DNA of 64,000 bases from JBBQSN01 sp963825505 (GTDB taxonomy: Bacteria; Actinomycetota; Actinomycetes; Actinomycetales; CAWJMD01), in the NCBI GenBank assembly GCA_963825505.1, contig CAWGTL010000018.1, positions 186,001-250,000 of the forward strand, written 5' to 3'. Shown here piece by piece: positions 24,677-33,160 of the stretch; positions within the stretch are counted from its first letter, which is position 1, and each line of letters begins with the position of its first letter. The position numbers were made by a program, and so were the translations under genes. The notes below the pieces were generated by a model. That model made no database searches. It had not been told where the DNA came from and saw nothing but the letters and a program-made list of their open reading frames with translations.

Positions 24677-26241
24677 GGGGTCACCACCGTCTGGGACTGC
24701 TCGCGAAGGAACTGCTGGACGTAGTACAGGCCGCCACCGGCCTTGCCGGAGGTGCCGGAGCCCTTCCAGCCCCCGAAGGGCTGGACGCCGGGCCAGGCGC
24801 CCGTGGTGGCGCCGGCGGCGCGGTTGACGTACACCACGCCTGCCTCGATCCGGTCGAGGAAGGTCTGCACCTCGGCGTCGTCGGCGGAGAAGAAGCCCGC
24901 CGTCAGGCCGAGGTCGGTGTCGTTGGCCAGGGTGAGCGCCTCGTCGAGGGAGTCGACGGGCACCACGGCCACGAACGGGACGAAGAGCTCGTCCTCGAGC
25001 AGGCGGTCGCCCGCCGGCAGGTCGGTGACCACGGTCGGGGTCACGTAGTGGCCGGACGCGCCACCCCGCGAGGTGCCGACGACCTCCCCGCCCGCGACCA
25101 CGCGCCCGACCTCGCGGGCGTGCGCCACGGCGTCCTCGAACCGGCGGACGGCGGCGGCGTCGATGACCGGGCCGACGAAGGTGTCGCGCGCGGTGGCGTC
25201 GTCGACGACGAGCTCGCCGGCACGCTGGGCGAGACCGGACAGGAACTCGTCGTAGACCTCGCGCTGGACGTAGACGCGCGAGCAGGCCGAGCACTTCTGG
25301 CCGGAGAAGCCGAAGGCGGAGCGGGCGACGCCCGCGACGGCGGTGGCGAGGTCGGCCCTGGCCGAGACGACAGCGGGGTTCTTGCCCCCCATCTCGCACA
25401 CGACCGGCTTCGGGTAGGACGTGGCGAAGCCCCGGTAGACCTGCATGCCGACGTCGTACGACCCGGTGAAGGTCAGGCCGTCGACGCCCGGGTGCGCCAC
25501 CAGCGCGCGGCCCGGCTCGTCACCGCCCTGGATCACGTGGAAGGCGTTCGCCGGCAGGCCCGCGTCGGCCAGGCACTCGGCCAGCTTGTGCGCCGAGAAG
25601 GCGCCCTGCGGGCTCGGCTTGAGCACGACGGTGTTGCCCGCGACGAGCGCGCCACCGGCCGGGCCGGCGGCCAGCGCCATCGGGAAGTTGAACGGGCTGA
25701 TGACGCCCCACACCCCGAACGGGCGCAGCACGCTGCGGGTCCGCTCGCTGTCGGACAGCTGGTCCATGTCCACGGCGAAGCCGTCGTTGCGCTCCATCTG
25801 GGTGCAGTAGTAGCGGATCAGGTCCGCCGACTCCTCCACGTCACCGAGGGCCTCGAGCCGGTTCTTCCCGACCTCGGAGCTCATCAGCCCGGCGAGCTCG
25901 TTCGACCGCTCGCTGATGAGGTCGGCCGCGCGCCGCAGCACCGCGACCCGCTCCTGCCAGGGCACGTTGCGCCACGAGCGGGCTTCCTCGGCGGCCGCCC
26001 GCACGGCGTCGTCGACGTCCTGCGCCGAGGCCTCGTGCACGCGGCAGAGCAGGACGGAGGTGTCGTTCGGGCTGTGCACCTCGATCGTCGGGCCGTCGGT
26101 GCGGGGCTGACCGCCCACGAGCACCGGGAGGGAGGCGCCGAACCAGGACCTGGCGGTGGTCAGCCCCTCCTCGTACGCGGCCTGCAGCTCCTCGTTGTCG
26201 GCGGACAACGTGGCGTAGGTGACGCGGAACCGTTCGGCCAC
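24673..26241 (-). CDS. NAD(P)-dependent aldehyde dehydrogenase (semialdehyde dehydrogenase type), 522 aa
   Basis: ALDH superfamily: N-terminal lattice motif FGVWGVISPFNFPMALAAG, catalytic Glu in KPVVCEMGGKNPAVV, catalytic Cys in FGFSGQKCSACSRVYV, and the C-terminal GGWKGSGTSGKAGG. The overall pattern resembles PruA/1-pyrroline-5-carboxylate dehydrogenase-like ALDHs, which also oxidise other semialdehydes. GTG 26241 is chosen over the longer frame (to 26328) because GGAGG lies about 8 bases upstream. First gene of the dehydrogenase-gabT-aminotransferase operon, consistent with GABA, beta-alanine or diamine catabolism. Confidence 0.88.
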   Translation of the reverse strand: MAERFRVTYATLSADNEELQAAYEEGLTTARSWFGASLPVLVGGQPRTDGPTIEVHSPNDTSVLLCRVHEASAQDVDDAVRAAAEEARSWRNVPWQERVAVLRRAADLISERSNELAGLMSSEVGKNRLEALGDVEESADLIRYYCTQMERNDGFAVDMDQLSDSERTRSVLRPFGVWGVISPFNFPMALAAGPAGGALVAGNTVVLKPSPQGAFSAHKLAECLADAGLPANAFHVIQGGDEPGRALVAHPGVDGLTFTGSYDVGMQVYRGFATSYPKPVVCEMGGKNPAVVSARADLATAVAGVARSAFGFSGQKCSACSRVYVQREVYDEFLSGLAQRAGELVVDDATARDTFVGPVIDAAAVRRFEDAVAHAREVGRVVAGGEVVGTSRGGASGHYVTPTVVTDLPAGDRLLEDELFVPFVAVVPVDSLDEALTLANDTDLGLTAGFFSADDAEVQTFLDRIEAGVVYVNRAAGATTGAWPGVQPFGGWKGSGTSGKAGGGLYYVQQFLREQSQTVVTP

Positions 26242-26434
26242 AGGTGCCTCCTTCGTCGCGGGGACCGTCCTGCCGGTGCGGGCGCGGGCGTGGCGGAACC
26301 CGGTGCGTGCGGAGGACGTGCGGCTCAAGGTAGCAGGAGGCGCAGGATGTCCGGTGGACCTTCGTCCGCACGGGAAGACGTCCTGACCTCGCGACCGCCG
26401 CTCCTGCCGCCCGCGGGGTCGTCGTCCCGCCGGG

Positions 26435-26440
26435 TAGCGT
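26435..26440 (+). promoter_or_regulatory. -10 box TAGCGT for the acyltransferase gene
   Basis: TAGCGT (TANNNT) ends 6 bases before GTG 26447 and no ribosome-binding site intervenes. Confidence 0.45.
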
Positions 26441-26446
26441 TCGGTC

Positions 26447-27118
26447 GTGACCTACACGGCCCTGCGGCTGCTCACCCTGGCGGCGCTGAAGCTGTGGTGC
26501 CGGATGTCGATCCGCGGGGTCGAGCACGTCCCGACCCGGGGCCCGGTCCTGGTCGCGAGCAACCACCTGTCCTTCCTCGACAGCATCGTCATCCCGGTGG
26601 CCGTGTCGCGGCGCGTGCGGTTCCTCGCCAAGAGCGACTACTTCACCGGACGCGGGCTCGGCGGCGCCTGGAACCGCTTCTTCTTCAGCGGTGTCGGCGC
26701 GGTGCCGGTGCCTCGCGGGTCGCACGCCGACGCCCAGGCGGCGCTCAACCTGGCCAAGGAGGTGCTCGACCGCGGCGAGGCCTTCGGCATCTACCCCGAG
26801 GGCACCCGCTCGCGCGACGGCCGGCTGTACCGCGGTCGCACCGGCGTGGCCTGGCTGGCGCTGCAGACCGGCGCCCCGATCGTGCCCGTCGCCGTCCACG
26901 GCACCGACCGGGTGCAACCGGTCGACTCCAAGCTGGTCCACCCGCACAAGATCGTGGTCGAGTTCGGCGAGCCGGTCCCCGTCGACGCCGTCGCGCACCT
27001 GGCCAGCGCCGGCCAGAAACGCCGCGCCCTCACCGACCTGGTGATGGAGCGGGTCGCCGCGATGAGCGGCCAGGAGCCGGCCGGCCGCTACAACGACCAC
27101 CAGTCCCCCACCGAGTGA
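26447..27118 (+). CDS. 1-acylglycerol-3-phosphate O-acyltransferase (PlsC-like), 223 aa
   Basis: PlsC signatures in order: the acyltransferase box NHLSFLD (NHX4D, residues ~43-49), block II GAWNRFFFSGVGAVPVPRG, block III YPEGTRSRDGRLYRGRTGVAWLA, and block IV GAPIVPVAVHGTDRV. It transfers an acyl chain to lysophosphatidate at the membrane in phospholipid synthesis. A weak hydrophobic N-terminus (LLTLAALKLWC) may anchor it. GTG 26447 fits a leaderless start. The gene ends 2 bp before a strong hairpin. Confidence 0.9.
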   Translation: MTYTALRLLTLAALKLWCRMSIRGVEHVPTRGPVLVASNHLSFLDSIVIPVAVSRRVRFLAKSDYFTGRGLGGAWNRFFFSGVGAVPVPRGSHADAQAALNLAKEVLDRGEAFGIYPEGTRSRDGRLYRGRTGVAWLALQTGAPIVPVAVHGTDRVQPVDSKLVHPHKIVVEFGEPVPVDAVAHLASAGQKRRALTDLVMERVAAMSGQEPAGRYNDHQSPTE

Positions 27119-27120
27119 GC

Positions 27121-27162
27121 TGTCACCACCACACCGACCCCCAGGTCGCTGTGGTGGTGACA
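27121..27162. repeat. intergenic hairpin, copy 1 of a repeated terminator-like element
   Basis: TGTCACCACCACA (27121-27133) and TGTGGTGGTGACA (27150-27162) are perfect complements, loop 16, placed between two convergent genes (stops at 27118 and 27170). The same 13-bp stem recurs at 40526-40567 with a different loop. Confidence 0.8.
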
Positions 27163-27169
27163 ACTCGCC

Positions 27170-28819
27170 TCAGCTCTGGTGCACCACGTGGCCGCGCAGG
27201 ACGGCGGTGCGGCAGGTGGGCAGCGGGACGCCGGGGGTGAGGTCGGGCAGGCCGGGGGTGCCGGAGCGCTCGTCGGTGCTCCACGCCGAGATCCGGGCGT
27301 CGGCGGCCTGCACCACGAGCTCGGTCGGCTCCCAGACCGCGAACGTCGCCTCGGCGCCGGGGACGAGCACGCCGGCCTCGTCGCGCAGGGCGGCGCGGTG
27401 CGCGCCGCGGGTGTGGGCGGCGAACGCGGCCCGGGCGCTGATCCGCTGCTCGGGGACCTGGTGGAACACCGCGGCGCGCACCCCGCCCCACGGGTCGATC
27501 TCGGTGACCGGGCTGTCCGAGCCGAACGCCAGCACCACCCCGGCGGCCGCCATCGAGCCCACCGGGTTCAGGGTCGGCCCGCGCTCGGGGCCGAGCCGCT
27601 GGGCGTACAGGGACGACCCGCCGCCCCAGAGCGCGTCGAAGGCGGGCTGCATGCTGGCCGACACCGCGAGGCCGGCCAGCACCGCAGCCGACTCCCCGTC
27701 CGCGCCCTCGACGTGCTCCAGCCGGTGCCGCGCCCGGCGGAAGGCGTCGACGCCCACCCGGGCCGCGGCCAGCCGCAGGCCCTCGCACGCCGCCGCGACG
27801 CCCGCGTCGCCGATGACGTGGAAGCCACCCTGCACCCCGGCGAGGGTGCACGCGACCAGGTGGTCGGCCACCTGCTCGGGCTCGAGGAACAGGTACCCGC
27901 AGTAGTCGTGCCCGGTGCCGGCGGTCGTCGGCGAGCCGTCCGCGTACGGTTCGCGGAACGCGGCGGTGCGCGAGCCGATCGAGCCGTCGACGTTGAGGTC
28001 CCCGCCCAGGCCACGCACCTCGATGCCGAGCGCGGCCAGCTCGGCCACGAGCCGGGACGCCTCGTCCGCGTCGTGCGCCCGCTCGCCGCGGTAGGGCACC
28101 ACGTCGGGCAGGTCCGGACGCGTGGCGAGCCGGACCAGCCCGGCGAGGTCGTCGCGCGGCGCGATGTGGGGGGCGCTCATCTCGTGCACCGTCAGCACCC
28201 CGGAGGCGGCGAACCGGCGCAGCGCCGCCTCCTGGTAGCCGTCGCGGACGGCGGGGTCGAGCTCGTTGCGGGTCGCGTCGCGCACCAGGGCGTGGGCCTC
28301 GCGCTCGACCCGGCCGGTGTCGTCCCAGCCGTCGTGGTCGGCCAGGCGCAGCGAGGACGCCAGCGCGCTCGACACCACCGCGGAGTGGACGTCGACCCGG
28401 GACAGGTAGACGACGCCACCGTGCGAGGCGCGGTCGAGCTCGGCGCGGGTGGGCGGCCGGCCCTCGGGCCAGGCGGTCTCGTCCCAGCCGTGGCCGAGGA
28501 CGGGCCGGCCCCGCGACGCGCGGCTCGCCGCCTCCACCAGGGCCAGCGCCTCACCGAGGCTGCGCGCGCCGGCGAGCTTCACGCCGGTGAGGGCGATGCC
28601 GGTGTCGGTGGCGTGCGCGTGCGCGTCGACGAAGGCCGGTGTCACCAGGGCGCCCTCGAGGTCGACGACCTCGTCCACCCCGGCGATCTGCGCGTCAGCG
28701 GCCTCCTCGGAGCCCAGCCACCCGACCGTCGCGCCGTCGACGACCATCGCCGTCGCGAACGGGTCGGCGGCCGAGTAGATGCTGCCGCCGCGGTACAGGA
28801 CGGTGCGGTCGCTGCTCAC
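27170..28819 (-). CDS. YtcJ-like metal-dependent amidohydrolase, 549 aa
   Basis: Amidohydrolase family 3: VTPAFVDAHAHATDTG carries the HXH metal site, VLGHGWDETAWPEGRPPTRAEL the second block, GGFHVIGDAG and HRLEHVEG the later His residues, and LAFGSDSPVTEIDPW the catalytic Asp. These are the signatures of YtcJ-type enzymes, whose substrates are mostly unknown. Start GTG 28819 (MSSDRTVLYRGGSIYS) fits the family N-terminus. No signal peptide, cytoplasmic. The gene stands alone. Confidence 0.88.
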   Translation of the reverse strand: MSSDRTVLYRGGSIYSAADPFATAMVVDGATVGWLGSEEAADAQIAGVDEVVDLEGALVTPAFVDAHAHATDTGIALTGVKLAGARSLGEALALVEAASRASRGRPVLGHGWDETAWPEGRPPTRAELDRASHGGVVYLSRVDVHSAVVSSALASSLRLADHDGWDDTGRVEREAHALVRDATRNELDPAVRDGYQEAALRRFAASGVLTVHEMSAPHIAPRDDLAGLVRLATRPDLPDVVPYRGERAHDADEASRLVAELAALGIEVRGLGGDLNVDGSIGSRTAAFREPYADGSPTTAGTGHDYCGYLFLEPEQVADHLVACTLAGVQGGFHVIGDAGVAAACEGLRLAAARVGVDAFRRARHRLEHVEGADGESAAVLAGLAVSASMQPAFDALWGGGSSLYAQRLGPERGPTLNPVGSMAAAGVVLAFGSDSPVTEIDPWGGVRAAVFHQVPEQRISARAAFAAHTRGAHRAALRDEAGVLVPGAEATFAVWEPTELVVQAADARISAWSTDERSGTPGLPDLTPGVPLPTCRTAVLRGHVVHQS

Positions 28820-28950
28820 GCGGACAGTCTGCCGGGCGCGTCGTCGCCCGTTCGGGCAGGGCGCGGCCGGAGGTCTCCCCCTCCCGTATCGGTGACGGTC
28901 ATGCGGCGCTCAGCACCGGACCAGCACACCGACCGGAGCGGAGCACCGAC

Positions 28951-29205
28951 ATGGGCGACGACGACAGCTTCTTCGACAACCTGTGGAACGCGACCGAGAA
29001 CCTGCACGACGCCGCCGTCGACGTCACCGAGGGTCTCGGTCACGTCGCCGAGGGGTACTACCACTCGGGCGCCGCCGTCGTGAACGCCGCGTTCGGGTAC
29101 GACGCGGAGGACCGTCAGGACATGGTCGAGCACTACGACGCCGCGGGGAACGAAGCGGCCGCGGCCACGGAGTCGTTCGGCGACGCGTGGGACGAGATCT
29201 TCTGA
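28951..29205 (+). CDS. small acidic hypothetical protein, 84 aa
   Basis: ATG 28951 with CGGAGCGGAG 6-15 bases upstream and good codon bias to TGA 29203-29205. Composition is unusual: about a quarter Asp/Glu and very few basic residues, with alternating aromatic and acidic positions (DDDSFFDNLWNATENLHDAA). No signal peptide, TM or Cys. I do not recognise a family. It is monocistronic, followed by a strong terminator. It could be an acidic stress or sporulation-type protein, but there is no evidence for a role. Confidence 0.65.
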   Translation: MGDDDSFFDNLWNATENLHDAAVDVTEGLGHVAEGYYHSGAAVVNAAFGYDAEDRQDMVEHYDAAGNEAAAATESFGDAWDEIF

Positions 29206-29246
29206 TCGTCCGGTCTCCTGGGCCGACCTCGGGGGCGGCTCAGGGT

Positions 29247-29277
29247 GCGGGTGGGGATCTCACCGATCCCCACCCGC
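29247..29277 (+). terminator. 13-bp perfect hairpin terminator
   Basis: GCGGGTGGGGATC (29247-29259) pairs perfectly with GATCCCCACCCGC (29265-29277), loop TCACC. It follows the small acidic protein gene by 41 bases and precedes the DUF2306 gene. Confidence 0.85.
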
Positions 29278-29302
29278 GTCCGCGCGGGCCACGCTCGGTC
29301 AC

Positions 29303-29995
29303 GTGATCGACACGACCCCGCCGAAGCCGCTCGTCCCCGTCCCCCACGTGCTGCCGCGGCAGCCCCCGTCCGAGGTGGTCGCGCCGGGCGCCGGGCGTCC
29401 GGCCCTGCGGCGCCTCGGCTGGGGCACGCTCGCCGTCCTGTCCTGGCTGGTGGGCGCCTACGCCGTGTACCTGGTCTCGACCGGGTTCGCGGCGATCCCC
29501 GACGGCCCGGCCGACAACGGCGTCCCGCTCGCGCTGCGCGTCCACGTCGCGACCGCTGCCGTGCCGCTCCTGCTGTGGCCGCTGCAGACGGTCCGGGCCC
29601 TGCGCCGTCGCGCTCCGGCGCTGCACCGCTGGGTCGGACGGGTGTACGTCGTCGGGGTGCTGGCCGCGGGCGTGAGCGGTGCCGTGGCAGCGATCGGGAC
29701 GACCGCCGGCCCGGTGGCCGGAGCGGGGTTCCTGCTGCTCGGCCTGATGTGGATCGGCACCACGCTCGAGGCGCTGCTGCGGGTCCGCGGCGGCGACGTG
29801 GAGGGCCACCGCCGGTGGATGGTGCGGTCGGTGGCGCTGACCCTGTCGGCGGTCACGCTGCGGCTCTACCTGGGCGGCGCCACGGCGCTCGGCGCGGACT
29901 TCGACGCCGTCTACCCCGCGATCGCCTGGCTCTGCTGGGTGCCGAACCTGGTGCTGGCGCAGTGGTGGCTCGCACGCCACCCGCGGGTGGCGTGA
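29303..29995 (+). CDS. DUF2306-type membrane protein, 230 aa
   Basis: GTG 29303. A disordered N-terminus (~45 residues, Pro-rich) precedes about six TM helices. The family features are LRVHVATAAVPLLLWPLQTVRALRRRAPALHRWVGRVYV (a His in TM2 and the HRWVGRVYV stretch) and GHRRWMVRSVALTLSAVTLRLYL. Such proteins resemble the transmembrane part of ferric-reductase-like or succinate-dehydrogenase-anchor folds, with His residues that could bind haem; this is an inference. The stop is 3 bp from the convergent helicase stop, with no terminator between. Confidence 0.75.
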   Translation: MIDTTPPKPLVPVPHVLPRQPPSEVVAPGAGRPALRRLGWGTLAVLSWLVGAYAVYLVSTGFAAIPDGPADNGVPLALRVHVATAAVPLLLWPLQTVRALRRRAPALHRWVGRVYVVGVLAAGVSGAVAAIGTTAGPVAGAGFLLLGLMWIGTTLEALLRVRGGDVEGHRRWMVRSVALTLSAVTLRLYLGGATALGADFDAVYPAIAWLCWVPNLVLAQWWLARHPRVA

Positions 29996-29998
29996 GGC

Positions 29999-31708
29999 TC
30001 AGCCCTCTCGCCGCAGGTCGATGAGGCGGCCGCTGATCCTGGTGCGGCTCAGCGCCTTCCACGTCTCCTTCGACAGCTCCACCGGCAGCTCGACCAGCGT
30101 GTGGTCCGGCCGCACCTGGATCTTGCCGAAGTCGGAACGACGCAGGCCGCCCTCGTTGGCCAGCGCGCCCACCACCTGGCGCGGCTCCACCTTGTGCCGC
30201 TTGCCGACCGAGATCCGGTACGTCGCCAGTGGCGGGGTGTCGCCCCGTGGCGCCCGGCGCCCACCCCCCGGCGGGTTGTCCCGGCCGACCCTGCCGCCCG
30301 AGCGCCCGGGCGGGGCGGCCGGCGGCGGAGCGACGACCTCGTTCGGGTCGAGCAGCAGGGTGGTGTCGCCCTGCAGCGCCACGGCCAGCGCGGCAGCGAC
30401 GTCGAGCTCCGGCACGTCGTGCTCGCGCACGTAGTGGGCCACCACGTCGCGCAGGACGGCCACCTGCTCCGAACCGAGCGCCGCGGTGATCCGGTCGTCG
30501 AAACGGGCGAGCCGGCTGGTGTTGACCTCGTCGGCGCTCGGCGGTCGCATCTCGACGAGCGGCTGGCCGGTGGCCTTCTCGATGTGCCGCAGCAGGTACC
30601 GCTCGCGCGGGGTGACGAAGCTGATCGCGTCACCGGTGCGTCCCGCGCGGCCGGTGCGGCCGATCCGGTGCACGTACGACTCGGGGTCGGTGGGGATGTC
30701 GTAGTTGACGACGTGGCTCACCCGCTCGACGTCGAGCCCCCGGGCGGCGACGTCGGTCGCGACCAGGATGTCGAGCTTGGCGTCCTTGAGCTGCTGCACC
30801 GTGCGCTCGCGCTGCGCCTGCACCACGTCGCCGTTGATCGCCGCCGCCGAGTACCCCCGGGCGCGCAGCCGCTCGGCGAGCGTCTCGGTCTCGTGCTTGG
30901 TGCGGACGAAGACGATGAGGCCCTCGAAGTTCTCGACCTCGAGCAGCCGGGTGAGCACGTCGACCTTCTGCGGGTAGCCGACCATCAGGTACCGCTGCGT
31001 GATCGCCGACGAGGTGCCTGCCGAGCCGCCGACCTGGATCTCCGCCGGCTCGCGCAGGTACTTCTGCGCCAGCCTGCGCACCTGGGTCGGCATCGTCGCC
31101 GAGAACAGCGCGACCTGCTTGCCGTCCGGGGTGGCCGCCAGGATCGTCTCGACGTCCTCGGCGAACCCCATGCTCAGCATCTCGTCGGCCTCGTCGAGCA
31201 CCAGCACCCTGAGCGCGGACAGGTCGAGGGTCCCCTTGTCGAGGTGGTCCATCACCCGACCCGGGGTGCCGACCACGACGTGCACGCCGCGGCGCAGCGC
31301 GCTGAGCTGCACCCCGTACCCCTGGCCGCCGTACACCGGCAGCACGTGCACGCCCTTGGTGCGCGAGGCATACCGCTCGAACGCCTCGCAGACCTGGAGG
31401 GCGAGCTCACGGGTCGGCGCCAGCACCAGCGCCTGCGGGGTCTTCTGGCGCAGGTCGAGCCGGTCCAGGATCGGTAGGGCGAACGCGGCGGTCTTGCCGG
31501 TGCCGGTCTGCGCCTTGCCGATCAGGTCGCGTCCCTCGAGCAGCACCGGGATGGTGGCCGCCTGCACCGAGGTCGGGGTCTCGTAGCCGACGTCGGCGAG
31601 GGCGCGCAGCACCCGCTCGCCCAGCCCGAGGTCCGCGAAGGTGCGGTCGGGTGCGTCGTCGGCCTCCCCTGGCGCGGTGTCGGTCGAGGGTTCGCGTGCG
31701 TCGGTCAC
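29999..31708 (-). CDS. DEAD-box ATP-dependent RNA helicase (CsdA/DeaD-like), 569 aa
   Basis: Motifs in order: Q motif TSVQAATIPVLLEGRDLIG, Walker A AQTGTGKTAAF, Ia PTRELALQV, Walker B VLVLDEADEMLSMGF, motif III FSATMP, IV FVRTKHE, V ATDVAARGLDV and VI HRIGRTGRAGR. The C-terminus ends in an RRM-like DbpA domain (YRISVGKRHKVEPRQVVGALANEGGLRRSDFGKIQV) after a Gly/Pro/Arg-rich linker (~residues 450-490). It should unwind structured RNA in ribosome assembly or cold adaptation. GTG 31708 overlaps the VOC stop, so the pair is one transcript. Confidence 0.93.
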   Translation of the reverse strand: MTDAREPSTDTAPGEADDAPDRTFADLGLGERVLRALADVGYETPTSVQAATIPVLLEGRDLIGKAQTGTGKTAAFALPILDRLDLRQKTPQALVLAPTRELALQVCEAFERYASRTKGVHVLPVYGGQGYGVQLSALRRGVHVVVGTPGRVMDHLDKGTLDLSALRVLVLDEADEMLSMGFAEDVETILAATPDGKQVALFSATMPTQVRRLAQKYLREPAEIQVGGSAGTSSAITQRYLMVGYPQKVDVLTRLLEVENFEGLIVFVRTKHETETLAERLRARGYSAAAINGDVVQAQRERTVQQLKDAKLDILVATDVAARGLDVERVSHVVNYDIPTDPESYVHRIGRTGRAGRTGDAISFVTPRERYLLRHIEKATGQPLVEMRPPSADEVNTSRLARFDDRITAALGSEQVAVLRDVVAHYVREHDVPELDVAAALAVALQGDTTLLLDPNEVVAPPPAAPPGRSGGRVGRDNPPGGGRRAPRGDTPPLATYRISVGKRHKVEPRQVVGALANEGGLRRSDFGKIQVRPDHTLVELPVELSKETWKALSRTRISGRLIDLRREG

Positions 31709-32112
31709 GCGTCGACGGTAGGCGGTCCGGCGTCCGGTGTCCGACCGGCCAGCTCCTCGAACAGGGTGAGCTGGATCCCGCCGGGCGCCTCGAGCCGGGA
31801 GTTCAGCGAGTCCCACGGGGTGCGGGTCGGTGGGGCGATCACGGTGGCGCCGGCGTCGGACGCCTGCCGGGTCGCGGCCGCCGCGTCCGGCACCTCGAGC
31901 GCGAGCCGCAGGTGCGGAGCGACCCGCCGGCCGACCTCGACCTCGTCGATCATCTCGACCTGTGCGGTGTTCGACAGCTCCAGCGTCGCTCGGCCGGCAC
32001 CGAGGATCGTCACCTGCGCCCCGCCGTCGCCGGCGTACGACTCCTCCTCCGGCATGCCCAGGACGTCGCGGTAGAACCGCAGCGCCTCGTCGTAGTCCTC
32101 GGCGTGGACCAC
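31705..32112 (-). CDS. VOC-family protein, start uncertain
   Basis: One VOC domain (DYDEALRFYRDVLGMPEEESYAG, LELSNTAQVEMIDE, LRLALEVPDAAAATRQASDAGATVIAPPTRTPW, then RLEAPGGIQLTLFEE). GTG 32112 is the only start in frame before a TAG stop, but the natural first beta-strand (LQLRLVV) begins some 8 codons earlier. An ATG at 32147-32145 in another frame, with AGGA upstream, would encode a normal N-terminus if one base were missing. The stop overlaps the helicase GTG. Substrate unknown. Confidence 0.7.
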   Translation of the reverse strand: MVHAEDYDEALRFYRDVLGMPEEESYAGDGGAQVTILGAGRATLELSNTAQVEMIDEVEVGRRVAPHLRLALEVPDAAAATRQASDAGATVIAPPTRTPWDSLNSRLEAPGGIQLTLFEELAGRTPDAGPPTVDA

Positions 32113-32218
32113 GAGGCGCAGCTGCAGGACGGGGCGCTCGTCGCCATGCGCCGATCCTGCCGGTGGACGCTACCGGAAGGGGAAGGCGCCGTCCGCGTCC
32201 GCCGGGCAGACTCGCGCC

Positions 32219-33160
32219 GTGCACGAGCGGCCCGATGGCGTGAGCGACGACGAGGTGCTGGCGGCCGTCCTCGAGCACTGGCTGCCGGACGCGGACGCGG
32301 TGGAGCACCTGCCGGTCGGCTTCGGCGCGCACCACTGGGCAGCCTCCGCCGCCGGCGAGCGGCGCCTCTTCGTCACCCTCGACGCCCTCGCGCCGCGGCG
32401 CACCCGCGAGGAGCTGGAGGGCGCGTACGCGGGAGCCGTCGAGCTGGCCGCCCAGGGCCTGGAGTTCGTCCTGCCGTGCGTCGCCGCGCGCCGCGGCGGC
32501 CTCACCGTCCCGTTCGGGCCGGGGGCCCTGAGCGCGACGCGCTGGCACGACGGCACCAGCGGCGACGGCCCGCACCCGGACGCGCAGGACGCCGCGGCGT
32601 CGGCCCGGCGGCTCGCCCGCCTGCACGCCGCCTCGGTCGGTCCGGGCGTCCCGCGGTGGGCGCCGCTCGTCCCCCCGACACTGGGTGCCGACCTCGCCGC
32701 CCTGACGGTCCGGCGCTGGGACGGCGGGCCGTTCGGCGCGGCGGCCCGCGCGGCGGTGACCGACGCGCTCGTCCGGGTGGCAGGCTGGACCGCGCGGTAC
32801 GACCACCTCGCCGGCGCGACCGATCCCGCGACCTGGGTGCCGACCCACGGCGAACCGCACACCCGCAACCTGCTGCGGACGCCGGACGGCGACCTCCTGG
32901 TCGACTGGGAGTCGCTGAAGCTGGCGCCGCGCGAGCGCGACCTGTCCACCCTGCTGGCCGGAGCGCACCCGTGGGTGGACGACTACCGGTGGCCCGATGG
33001 GGCGACCGGGCCCGACCCCGAGCTGGTGGAGCTGTTCGACCTGGAGTGGCGGCTCGACGAGATCGCCCAGTACTCGGCGTACTTCGCGGCCGAGCACACC
33101 GACGACCAGGACTCCCGCACGGCCCTCGGGGGCCTGCGGCACGAGCTCGGCCGTCCCTAG
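32219..33160 (+). CDS. aminoglycoside phosphotransferase (APH)-like kinase, 313 aa
   Basis: APH fold with the Brenner-type catalytic motif THGEPHTRNLLRTPDGDLLVDWESLKLAPRERDL near residues 221-250: His/Asp region (here HGEPHTRN, with Glu where HGD is usual) and the metal-binding DWE. A deviation from HGDLHxxN to HGEPHTRN is typical of spectinomycin-like/uncharacterised APH homologues. N-lobe motifs are weak. The start GTG 32219 is preceded by CAGACT 6 bases upstream. The substrate is not known; do not infer resistance from this alone. The TAG stop shares its CTAG with the convergent DinB gene. Confidence 0.75.
   Translation: MHERPDGVSDDEVLAAVLEHWLPDADAVEHLPVGFGAHHWAASAAGERRLFVTLDALAPRRTREELEGAYAGAVELAAQGLEFVLPCVAARRGGLTVPFGPGALSATRWHDGTSGDGPHPDAQDAAASARRLARLHAASVGPGVPRWAPLVPPTLGADLAALTVRRWDGGPFGAAARAAVTDALVRVAGWTARYDHLAGATDPATWVPTHGEPHTRNLLRTPDGDLLVDWESLKLAPRERDLSTLLAGAHPWVDDYRWPDGATGPDPELVELFDLEWRLDEIAQYSAYFAAEHTDDQDSRTALGGLRHELGRP

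Noticed and set aside
32219..33160. Antibiotic-resistance kinase
   Set aside because: APH-fold proteins are diverse and the catalytic motif (HGEPHTRN) is atypical; no evidence for an antibiotic substrate.
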